This document shows positions 54,166-62,636 of a DNA stretch of 64,000 nt, in pieces; position 1 is the first letter of the stretch; each line of letters begins with the position of its first letter. The DNA is from Mucilaginibacter sp. L196. Lineage in GTDB: Bacteria > Bacteroidota > Bacteroidia > Sphingobacteriales > Sphingobacteriaceae. Location: assembly GCF_009765905.1 (NCBI RefSeq), contig NZ_LMUO01000019.1, forward strand, positions 608,418 through 672,417, given 5' to 3'. The notes beneath the pieces are model-generated. The model was not told where the DNA came from, did no database searches, and saw nothing but the letters and a program-made list of their open reading frames with translations. The translations under genes and the position numbers were made by a program.

Positions 54166-55539
54166 ATGTTTAAAAATATTGTTCTTGTAGGTGTTATTTC
54201 TTGTGTGCTTCTTTCCATAAAAAGCCAGCAAGCCGAAGTATTGCCCGAATTGAAAATATCGGCCAATCACCGCTTTTTTCAGGCTGATGATAAGCCTTTC
54301 TTTTGGATGGGCGATACCGGATGGCTTTTGTTCTCCAAACTGAACCGCGAGGATGCTGAGAAATATCTGGAAACCCGACGTAAACAAGGGTTCAATGTAA
54401 TACAGGTAATGGTTTTGCACAGCCTTTCAGAAACAGATTTTTATGGTGACTCTGCCCTGAATAACAGAAATATCACCAATCCTAAAATCGCTAATGCCAA
54501 CTATCCCAATAACTATTGGAATAACATTGATTGGGTGATGAAAAAAGCTGAAGAAAAAGGAATATACATCGCATTGGTTCCGGTTTGGGGTTCGGTGGTA
54601 AAATCAGCGCATATCAACCAAAATCAGGCTAAAGCCTATGCAACCTTTCTGGCCAATCGTTATAAATCATACAGTAACGTGGTTTGGATGAATGGGGGCG
54701 ATATACCAGGCAGCGATTCCATAAAAGTTTGGAATACCATCGGCAATACCATTCATGTGATTGATCCGAATCATTTGATAACCTTTCATCCCCGTGGGAG
54801 AACAGAATCATCAATTTGGTTTCATAACGAGCCTTGGTTAAGCTTCAATAGCATCCAATCCGGCCACCGGAATTATAGCCAGGATACTTCAAAAAATGAT
54901 CTTCGCTATGGCGAAGACAACTGGCGTTATATTCAAAACGATTATAACAAAATACCAATTAAACCCACATTGGATGCCGAACCATCATACGAGAAAATCC
55001 CTTATGGGTTACATGATATAACGCTGCCACGTTGGACGGATGCCGATGTAAGGCGTTACGGTTACTGGTCGGTTTTTGCGGGAGCATGCGGCTATACTTA
55101 CGGCAATAACGATGTAATGCAAATGCATAATCCAAAGGATAAAGGCAGCGCCTATGGATCAAAGGATTACTGGTATACATCCATCAATGATCCTGGTGCG
55201 CAGCAAATGGTCTACTTAGAAAAATTGATGCTCTCACGCCCTTATTTTGAGCGTGTACCTGCCCAATCATTAATAGCGGCCAACCAAGGTCAACGCTATA
55301 ACAGGTTGATAGCAACCAGGGGTAAAGATTATGCTTTTATTTATACCTATACCGGCCGTAATATGGATATAAATACCGGGCAACTGCCGGGTAAAAAAAT
55401 TAAAGCGTCGTGGTATAATCCGCGTAATGGCGAAACCACGCTTATTGGCACTTTTAACAAATTAAAAACAGCGAAGTTCAATCCTCCCGGTCAACCTGCA
55501 AATGGTAACGACTGGGTATTGATACTTGATGCTATATAA
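54166..55539 (+). CDS. GH140-like (DUF4038) apiosidase
   Basis: A 457-residue protein. The ATG at 54166 is chosen over an upstream GTG at 54142 because the latter overlaps the previous gene and spoils the signal sequence. The TIM barrel begins FWMGDTGWLLFSKLNREDAE, typical of DUF4038. Candidate catalytic acids are D179 in WMNGGDIPG and E272 in LDAEPSYE, close in position to the pair reported for the Bacteroides thetaiotaomicron RG-II apiosidase of GH140. A C-terminal beta domain (ASWYNPRNGETTLIG) completes the usual layout. It would release apiose-linked side chains of pectin; other DUF4038 specificities exist. Confidence 0.8.
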   Translation: MFKNIVLVGVISCVLLSIKSQQAEVLPELKISANHRFFQADDKPFFWMGDTGWLLFSKLNREDAEKYLETRRKQGFNVIQVMVLHSLSETDFYGDSALNNRNITNPKIANANYPNNYWNNIDWVMKKAEEKGIYIALVPVWGSVVKSAHINQNQAKAYATFLANRYKSYSNVVWMNGGDIPGSDSIKVWNTIGNTIHVIDPNHLITFHPRGRTESSIWFHNEPWLSFNSIQSGHRNYSQDTSKNDLRYGEDNWRYIQNDYNKIPIKPTLDAEPSYEKIPYGLHDITLPRWTDADVRRYGYWSVFAGACGYTYGNNDVMQMHNPKDKGSAYGSKDYWYTSINDPGAQQMVYLEKLMLSRPYFERVPAQSLIAANQGQRYNRLIATRGKDYAFIYTYTGRNMDINTGQLPGKKIKASWYNPRNGETTLIGTFNKLKTAKFNPPGQPANGNDWVLILDAI

Positions 55540-55556
55540 AATCGTACTTAATAGTT

Positions 55557-56495
55557 ATGTTGGGATCTAAAAAAATATACCTTTTTGTGTTAGCAGGGAT
55601 ACTATTGTTTTCCTGTAAAAGCAAAAAAGACGTGTACCTTTTTACGTCCTTTAACGAACCTGCGAGTGCTGGATTAAGATTGCTATACAGCCATGATGCC
55701 TATCACTGGACGGATCTAAACCACATCTTCATAAAACCGGAGGTAGGCGATGCCAAGATCATCCGTGACCCCTCAATAGAGCAAGGCCCGGACGGTATTT
55801 ATCACCTGGTTTGGACAACCGGATGGAAAAATGATACCGGTATAGGCTATGCCGAATCTGCCGACCTGATACACTGGTCGCCTGAGCAACACATAAATGT
55901 AATGGCTGATGAACCAACCGCCGTTAATGCCTGGGCGCCAGAGTTGTTTTATGACGATACCCAAAAGCAATTTATAATCACCTGGGCATCAACAGTACCA
56001 TTCCGTTTTGCCAAAGGCGAGGAGGACGAGAATAATAATCACCGGTTATATTACACCATCACTAAAGATTTTAAAACCTTTACACCAGCCAAGCTATTTC
56101 TTGATCCCGGTTTTAGTGTAATAGACCCTGAAATTATAAAGATCGCCGAAGGAAAATATGTTTTGGTGATGAAAGATAATACCCGGCCAAACCGCAACAT
56201 TTTGGTGGCTTTTAGCGATAATCCGCTTGGGCCATATACCAACTATTCCAAACGATTTACGGAGATGTATTCCGAAGGCCCAACAATAACAAAAGCAGGC
56301 AAAAATTGGTTAATTTATTATGACTCATACCGCCTCAAAAAATTTGGCTGCATGCGTACAACCGATTTTAAAACATTCACCAATATAGCAGATTCTGTTA
56401 GCGTGCCTCAGGGGCACAAACACGGGACAATTTTTAAAGTAAACGAGAAGACGCTAAAAAACTTAAAGTTAGCAGCCGCATCAACGGCTAATTAA
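55557..56495 (+). CDS. GH43-like surface lipoprotein, arabinosidase-type
   Basis: A 312-residue lipoprotein (LLFSC, Cys20). The five-bladed propeller of GH43 has its three acids in place: D71 in IRDPS, D190 in IDPEI and E240 in YSEGPTI. Blade motifs SHDAYHWTDL and SADLIHWSPE are clear. Such enzymes remove arabinofuranose, xylose or galactose residues; in a pectin locus alpha-L-arabinofuranosidase is the first guess. It lies 17 nt after the apiosidase gene and 6 nt before the next gene. Confidence 0.82.
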   Translation: MLGSKKIYLFVLAGILLFSCKSKKDVYLFTSFNEPASAGLRLLYSHDAYHWTDLNHIFIKPEVGDAKIIRDPSIEQGPDGIYHLVWTTGWKNDTGIGYAESADLIHWSPEQHINVMADEPTAVNAWAPELFYDDTQKQFIITWASTVPFRFAKGEEDENNNHRLYYTITKDFKTFTPAKLFLDPGFSVIDPEIIKIAEGKYVLVMKDNTRPNRNILVAFSDNPLGPYTNYSKRFTEMYSEGPTITKAGKNWLIYYDSYRLKKFGCMRTTDFKTFTNIADSVSVPQGHKHGTIFKVNEKTLKNLKLAAASTAN

Positions 56496-56501
56496 TGTAA
56501 T

Positions 56502-58349
56502 ATGATGCTGAAAGTTAAAATATATATTATCCTAATTGTAATTACCGGGTTTAGCCTCACAGTTACAGCGCAGGACACCGTTCGGTACACAGGCAACACC
56601 GTTGCCAGTGTCGACTATCACAACGGCAGACTTACGCCGGTAATAGGTGTGCATAGCATGCAGATATTTAGAGCAAACAGGGAACACCCCGAGCAAGCAG
56701 ATGGTTTTGGTTTTACCTATAATCACCAACCCATGTTGGCCTATTGGAATAATACTTTTTATGTAGAGTATTTAAGCGATAAAGTAGGAGAAAGCGTTCC
56801 CCCCGGTCAAACTTTGCTTATCACATCAAAAGATGGCGCAGCGTGGTCAAAACCAACAGTTATATTCCCACAATACAAGATACCGGACGGCACAACCAAA
56901 GAAGGTCACCCCGGCGTTGCGAAAGATCTGTATGCCGTTATGCATCAGCGCATGGGCTTTTATACTGCCAAATCAAAACGGTTATTAGCGCTCGGCTTTT
57001 ACGGGATATGCTTGGATGCGCACGACGATCCGAATGATGGCAAAGGGATAGGCAGGGTGGTACGTGAGGTTTATCCAAACGGAAAATTCGGCCCGATCTA
57101 CTTCATCCATTACAATCCAAAATGGAATGAGAGCAATACATCATATCCTTTTTACAAAATCAGCAAGGATAAAGGATTCGTTCAGGCATGTGATGAGTTA
57201 ATGACCAATCCGCTAATGATGATGCAATGGCAAGAAGAAACAGATCGTGCCGATCCTTTAATTCCTCTCCACAAAGATTATAAAGCGTTCAATTTTTATC
57301 ACTTGCCCGATGGCCGTGTGGTTGGGCTATGGAAATATGCCTTAACCGCTATTAGTACAGATAATGGCAAAACATGGCCTGCCAATGCAAGTCGTGCACC
57401 AAGGTTTGTAACCAGCAACGCAAAAATTTGGGGACAACGAACTTCCGATGGCAAATATGTTACGGTTTATAATCCGTCCGAATTTCGCTGGCCGCTGGCG
57501 GCTTCGGTTAGTCAGAATGGGTTAAATTATACCAACCTTTTACTGGTTAACGGCGAGATACCTACCATGCGCTACGGTGGCAATTATAAATCATACGGCC
57601 CGCAATACACCCGGGGAATTATTGAGGGCAACGGTACACCGCCCGATGGCAAGCTATGGGTTACCTACAGCATGAATAAAGAGGACATCTGGGTATCATC
57701 AATTCCGGTACCGCTGACTTCTGTTGCGACCCAACAAGCCGATGATGTTTTTAATGATATGCCAGCTGGAAAAGAATTGGAACAATGGAATACCTACAGC
57801 TCGTTATGGGCACCGGTAGGCATTGATAAAGCACCCGATGGTTCACGTGCTTTAACGCTTAAAGACTGGGATAAATTTGATTACGCCAAAGCAGAACGGG
57901 TAATCCCTGAATCAAAAAAACTGATAGCTGATTTTACCATCATCCCCGTACAAAATAACACAGGTATGTTGGACATTGAGTTCCAAAATGCGGCCGGTGA
58001 TGCAGCCTTGCGCCTAACTTTTGATTCAACAGGAGTCTTCAGGGCTAAAACAGGATATCGCTCAAAAAATATGATGAAATATGTGGCTAACCAGGCTTAT
58101 CACATCACCATAAAACTAAATACCGATACCCGCTTCTATACCGTAAATGTGAATGGTAAAGATGTATTAACCAACCTGTTTTTTGCTCCTGTACTTAGCG
58201 TAGAACGCATAGTTTTCCGTACCGGCGATGTAAGACGCTTCCCGACTGCTGATACACCAACAGACCAGGATTATGATCAACCCAATCCCGGTGAACCGGC
58301 TCCGCCTGCTGCTTTTTATATCAAATCATTTAAAACATCTACCTACTAA
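56502..58349 (+). CDS. Exported propeller-type protein with C-terminal lectin-like domain, unassigned
   Basis: A 615-residue exported protein (signal ending TVTAQ). Residues ~30-420 suggest a six- or seven-bladed propeller like sialidases, with repeated strand-turn motifs (LLITSKDGAAWSKP, AISTDNGKTWPAN, AASVSQNGLNYTN). Residues ~430-610 look like a concanavalin/LamG-type sandwich (ADFTIIPVQNNTGMLDIEFQNA). It is not recognisable as a standard GH33 sialidase: no RIP motif or clear set of Arg triads was found. Propeller rhamnosidases or uronidases of pectin degraders are possible analogues. The stop overlaps the next start by one base. Confidence 0.6.
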   Translation: MMLKVKIYIILIVITGFSLTVTAQDTVRYTGNTVASVDYHNGRLTPVIGVHSMQIFRANREHPEQADGFGFTYNHQPMLAYWNNTFYVEYLSDKVGESVPPGQTLLITSKDGAAWSKPTVIFPQYKIPDGTTKEGHPGVAKDLYAVMHQRMGFYTAKSKRLLALGFYGICLDAHDDPNDGKGIGRVVREVYPNGKFGPIYFIHYNPKWNESNTSYPFYKISKDKGFVQACDELMTNPLMMMQWQEETDRADPLIPLHKDYKAFNFYHLPDGRVVGLWKYALTAISTDNGKTWPANASRAPRFVTSNAKIWGQRTSDGKYVTVYNPSEFRWPLAASVSQNGLNYTNLLLVNGEIPTMRYGGNYKSYGPQYTRGIIEGNGTPPDGKLWVTYSMNKEDIWVSSIPVPLTSVATQQADDVFNDMPAGKELEQWNTYSSLWAPVGIDKAPDGSRALTLKDWDKFDYAKAERVIPESKKLIADFTIIPVQNNTGMLDIEFQNAAGDAALRLTFDSTGVFRAKTGYRSKNMMKYVANQAYHITIKLNTDTRFYTVNVNGKDVLTNLFFAPVLSVERIVFRTGDVRRFPTADTPTDQDYDQPNPGEPAPPAAFYIKSFKTSTY

Positions 58350-59812
58350 TGCTACTCAGGAAATACATAGTTATAATTTTCTTAATAAGCTGTAGCGCAA
58401 TGGCTTCAAATACTTACGCTGTTGCAGTTATACCAAAAATATTGGGTAATGGAATGGTGCTGCAACGCGAGAAACCTGTACCCATTTGGGGAACGGCGAC
58501 TGTAGGTGAAAATGTTACAGTTAAATTCAATAACCAGGTTAAAAAAGCCACCGCTGATGTTTCAGGCAAGTGGGAGATAATGCTTGATCCCATGCCCGCA
58601 TCGGCTACGCCACAGGTATTGGAAATAAACGGAACTAATACCATTAAACTCGATAATATTTTAGTTGGCGAGGTATGGCTATGCTCAGGCCAATCCAATA
58701 TGTCATACGAAATGCGTAAGAATAGCAAAGTGCGTAGGCCAGATACTACTACCGTTAATACGCCGATTGATGAACTCGACAAGGCGCACAATCCACAGAT
58801 CAGGATATTTTTAGTTACCCAACATAATTTAAGAATGCCCGATTCAACCCATTCAGGCTGGGATATTGCTGAAGGCACAGCTTTACGAAACTTCTCAGCA
58901 GCGGGATATTTTTTCGCGAAGAATCTTAACCATGATCTGCATGTTCCGGTTGGTATTATCTGTTCCGCGATAAGCGGCAGCCGCATAGAACCATGGATGC
59001 CTACTGAAGCATTCGATGCCATTCCATATTTCAAGCAAAATAATGTAAAAGTGGATGGTGATCCCGGCAAGCTTTATGTTAATATGATAGCACCTGTTGC
59101 GCCTTATGCCGTACGTGGTTTTTTGTGGTACCAGGGCGAAAGCGGCGCATACTTAGGCGAAACCATCAGCTATACCTATAAAATGGAAGCGCTTATCAAT
59201 TGGTGGCGACAAATTTGGGACGATAAAGATCTGCCATTTTACTACGTGCAGATAGCGCCATTTTATTACTCCAGAGCTAAAAGTAATATAACCTATAGCA
59301 TATATACCGAACCTGAATTCCGCGAGGCCCAAACCATGGCGCTTAAAATCCCGCATACCGGGATGATCGTTACTACCGATCTGAATGATTCATTAACCAA
59401 CATTCACCCGGCTTTTAAATGGATGGTAGGGCGCAGACTAGAATTACAGGCATTAGCCAATACATATGGCAAAAAGAATATGGTTTTCTCAGGACCTATG
59501 TATCAAAGCATGGAAGTTAAAGGAAATAAGATCATCCTTGATTTTAAATATGTAGGCAATGGACTGGTTAGCCACGATGGTAAACCACTCGATTATTTTG
59601 AAATAGCAGGCAGCGATGGCAAATTTGTTATGGCGAAAGCTATAATTGAGGGTAATAGGATTGTAGTTTCATCGCCCGAAGTATCTCACCCGGTAGCAGT
59701 ACGTTTCGCCTGGACGGAAGTAGCCGACCCCAATTTCTACAATAAAAATGGATTACCCGCTGTGCCTTTCCGGACAGATAACCCATTGAAATTCACATTA
59801 ACAGCTAATTAA
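58349..59812 (+). CDS. Secreted sialate-O-acetylesterase-like SGNH carbohydrate esterase
   Basis: A 487-residue exported esterase, translationally coupled to the preceding gene (TAATG). N-terminal VIPKILGNGMVLQREKPVPIWG is the family beta domain. The catalytic Ser is S116 in SGQSNM, and FLWYQGESG is the second block. It shares its layout with the esterase at 4628, but the two differ clearly in sequence. Pectin is heavily acetylated, so removal of acetyl or methyl-aceric-type esters before the glycosidases act is the probable role. No inserted galactose-binding domain is visible. Confidence 0.85.
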   Translation: MLLRKYIVIIFLISCSAMASNTYAVAVIPKILGNGMVLQREKPVPIWGTATVGENVTVKFNNQVKKATADVSGKWEIMLDPMPASATPQVLEINGTNTIKLDNILVGEVWLCSGQSNMSYEMRKNSKVRRPDTTTVNTPIDELDKAHNPQIRIFLVTQHNLRMPDSTHSGWDIAEGTALRNFSAAGYFFAKNLNHDLHVPVGIICSAISGSRIEPWMPTEAFDAIPYFKQNNVKVDGDPGKLYVNMIAPVAPYAVRGFLWYQGESGAYLGETISYTYKMEALINWWRQIWDDKDLPFYYVQIAPFYYSRAKSNITYSIYTEPEFREAQTMALKIPHTGMIVTTDLNDSLTNIHPAFKWMVGRRLELQALANTYGKKNMVFSGPMYQSMEVKGNKIILDFKYVGNGLVSHDGKPLDYFEIAGSDGKFVMAKAIIEGNRIVVSSPEVSHPVAVRFAWTEVADPNFYNKNGLPAVPFRTDNPLKFTLTAN

Positions 59813-59819
59813 TCTGAGC

Positions 59820-62636
59820 ATGAAATATGCCTGTCTTAAAATATTTATTTGTTTGTTGCTAATCATCTCGGCAGTAAATACCTATGCGCAAAAAACACAA
59901 ATTCAATTCCTTTCAGGTACTGGGAGCGATCATACTGTAAACTGGCAATTCTATTGTACCGCTGGCCAAAACTCAGGTAAGTGGACAACCATCCCGGTAC
60001 CTTCAAACTGGGAACTGCAAGGTTTCGGTAAATACAATTATGGTTTGGATAAAGACACCCTTAAAGGGAAAGAACAAGGTCTATATAAATACCAGTTCAA
60101 CATACCCGTATCATGGCAGGGGAAAGATGTCAATATCGTATTCGATGGCTCCATGACCGATACTAAAGTGATGATCAACGGCGTTCAGGCTGGCGACATT
60201 CACCAAGGGGCTTTCTATCGTTTTAAGTACGATATAACTAAGCTGCTTAAATACGGACAAAGCAATTTACTAGAAGTTACGGTATCTAAATATTCTGCAA
60301 ATGCGTCTGTTAACGCGGCCGAGCGCAAAGGCGATTTTTGGGTTTTTGGTGGGATATTCAGACCGGTGTTTTTAGAAGCTTTGCCCAAAGAGCATATTAA
60401 CCATGTTGCTGTTGATGGTAGAGCCGATGGCAATTTTAAAGCTGAGCTTAAATTATCTGATATAAAAAACAAAGGCACTATTATCGGACAGTTTTATACT
60501 ATTGGTGGTCAAAAAGCAGGTGCTGTTTTTTCAACCAACGTTAAAGCTGGAGACACCTCTGCATTAATCAAAACTCATTTTATTGCGCCTAAACTGTGGA
60601 CGCCGGAGTTTCCTAATTTATATAATGTAGTTTTCACGCTTCAATCCAACGGAAAAATAATTCATACCGTACAACAACGGTTTGGCTTTCGCACGGTTGA
60701 ACTACGTTTGCACGATGGCATTTATGTAAACAACGTTAAAATCAAGTTTAAAGGTGTTAATCATCATTCCTTTTGGCCAACTACAGGTCGTGCAACGAAT
60801 AAATACATAAGCATCGCCGATGTAAAGCTTATCAAAGCGATGAATATGAATGCGGTTCGTATGTCTCATTACCCACCAGATGAACATTTTCTGGATGTGT
60901 GCGATTCACTGGGTTTATTCGTGTTGGATGAGTTAACAGGCTGGCACCATGCCTATGATACGCAGGCTGGTTCAAAATTGGCTAAAGAAATGATCTTGAA
61001 GGATGTGAATCATCCTTCCATAGTGATCTGGGATAATGGCAACGAAGGCGGTTTCAATTTCAACCTTGATCATTGGTTTGATGATTTTGATATTCAAAAA
61101 CGGCCACTGATCCATCCATGGGCGGTTTTCAGAGGCACCAACACACAGCACTATCCTAATTATGATTATGGCGATAACACCGCTATTCACGGTCATGATG
61201 TTGATTTTCCGACAGAGTTTCTACATGGCATATACGACGGTGGCGCAGGCGCGGGCTTAGACGACTATTGGGAACTGATGTGGCATACGCCTATATCGGC
61301 AGGTGGTTTTATTTGGGTTTTTGCCGATGAGGCTGTTGTACGTACCGATAAGAACGGCAAGCTGGATTCTGACGGTGACCATGGTCCTGATGGTATTTTA
61401 GGCCCATATCATGAAAAGGAAGGCAGCTTTTATACCATTAAAGAAATCTGGAGCCCTGTACATATAGAACCTCGTGAAATAACACCGCAATTTGATGGTA
61501 AACTGAGGTTGGAGAACCGCTATTTCTATACCAATTTAAAGCAATGTTCATTCACTTATAAACTTGCGAAATTAGGCAATCCTTATCAACAAATAGCTAA
61601 AAATCAGCTGACAGGTTCAATTCCTTCGCCTGATGTACAGCCGGGGCAATATGGTGATTTGCAAATGCGTTTACCTGCCGGATGGCAAAATTATGATGTG
61701 TTATATGTAACCGCTTATGATCCCCATAAACAGGAATTATTTACCTGGAGTTGGCCGATCAGTAGCCACCAGGTAATTACCCAGCGGATGATGCCCGAAA
61801 CTAAGGGCAACAGACCAACCATAACCGAAACAGACTCACTTTACAAAGTATCTGCTAACGGGATCAAACTGGAATTCAACCGCAACAATGGCGTACTGAA
61901 AAAGGTAGAAAATAAAAAAGGAGAAATTCCATTTAATAACGGACCGATACTAGCCGAAGGCCAAAGTAAAGCTGGTTTTATAAAACTGGTCAATTATTAT
62001 AAAGCCGATACGCTGGTGATTGAAGCCAGTTTCGCACCAAAAACAACCGAAGCACAACTGCGATGGCTGATCTATCCATCAGGTTTGGTAAAGTTGGACG
62101 TTAAATATTGGCCTATTGGTGAGGAAGCAAATTTGCTCGGCGTAAGCTTCTCCTATCCTGAAAAGGATGTAGAAGGTGTTGACTACATGGGTGATGGCCC
62201 TTACCGGGTTTGGAAAAACAGGTTGAAGGGTGTAAGTCTGGGTGTTTGGGATAAAACTTATAACAATACTGTAACCGGTGAAGATAGTACTAAATTGATC
62301 TATCCGGAATTTAAGGGTTATTACTCCAACCTATATTGGATGAAGCTTAAAACCACAGGTCAGCCAATTACCATCATCTGCAATAGCCGTGATGTGTTTA
62401 TGCGCTTGTTCACCCCAAAATATCCGAAGCTTACTTACAATAACAACATTGCCCCCGATTTCCCTTCAGGCGATATTTCATTTATGCATGGAATACCACC
62501 TATCGGCACAAAATCACAAAAGCCTGAGAAGATGGGCCCTTCGGGTGACTTGAATCAATATTTTAACTACGATAAGCACATAGAAGATGCCTTATCGCTG
62601 CAACTGTATTTTGATTTTCAGGTAAATAACCAATGA
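59820..62636 (+). CDS. GH2 glycosidase, 938 residues
   Basis: An exported GH2 enzyme; the signal peptide ends NTYAQ. It has the jelly roll (VPSNWELQGFGKYNYG, FDGSMTDTKVMINGVQAG), a TIM barrel with acid/base Glu in IWDNGNEGGFN (about 407) and a probable nucleophile Glu in FPTEFLHG (about 465), then a long C-terminal beta part (650-938). The sequence around the nucleophile is unlike the EYG/EFG of standard beta-galactosidases, so it may belong to a GH2 subgroup with another specificity. It lies 7 nt after the esterase and overlaps the next GH78 gene by 4 nt. Confidence 0.82.
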   Translation: MKYACLKIFICLLLIISAVNTYAQKTQIQFLSGTGSDHTVNWQFYCTAGQNSGKWTTIPVPSNWELQGFGKYNYGLDKDTLKGKEQGLYKYQFNIPVSWQGKDVNIVFDGSMTDTKVMINGVQAGDIHQGAFYRFKYDITKLLKYGQSNLLEVTVSKYSANASVNAAERKGDFWVFGGIFRPVFLEALPKEHINHVAVDGRADGNFKAELKLSDIKNKGTIIGQFYTIGGQKAGAVFSTNVKAGDTSALIKTHFIAPKLWTPEFPNLYNVVFTLQSNGKIIHTVQQRFGFRTVELRLHDGIYVNNVKIKFKGVNHHSFWPTTGRATNKYISIADVKLIKAMNMNAVRMSHYPPDEHFLDVCDSLGLFVLDELTGWHHAYDTQAGSKLAKEMILKDVNHPSIVIWDNGNEGGFNFNLDHWFDDFDIQKRPLIHPWAVFRGTNTQHYPNYDYGDNTAIHGHDVDFPTEFLHGIYDGGAGAGLDDYWELMWHTPISAGGFIWVFADEAVVRTDKNGKLDSDGDHGPDGILGPYHEKEGSFYTIKEIWSPVHIEPREITPQFDGKLRLENRYFYTNLKQCSFTYKLAKLGNPYQQIAKNQLTGSIPSPDVQPGQYGDLQMRLPAGWQNYDVLYVTAYDPHKQELFTWSWPISSHQVITQRMMPETKGNRPTITETDSLYKVSANGIKLEFNRNNGVLKKVENKKGEIPFNNGPILAEGQSKAGFIKLVNYYKADTLVIEASFAPKTTEAQLRWLIYPSGLVKLDVKYWPIGEEANLLGVSFSYPEKDVEGVDYMGDGPYRVWKNRLKGVSLGVWDKTYNNTVTGEDSTKLIYPEFKGYYSNLYWMKLKTTGQPITIICNSRDVFMRLFTPKYPKLTYNNNIAPDFPSGDISFMHGIPPIGTKSQKPEKMGPSGDLNQYFNYDKHIEDALSLQLYFDFQVNNQ

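Noticed and set aside
58414..59070. Open frame of 218 codons on the minus strand
   Set aside because: It lies entirely antisense to the acetylesterase, which has signal peptide and SGNH motifs; the antisense product is composition-biased and has no recognisable domain.
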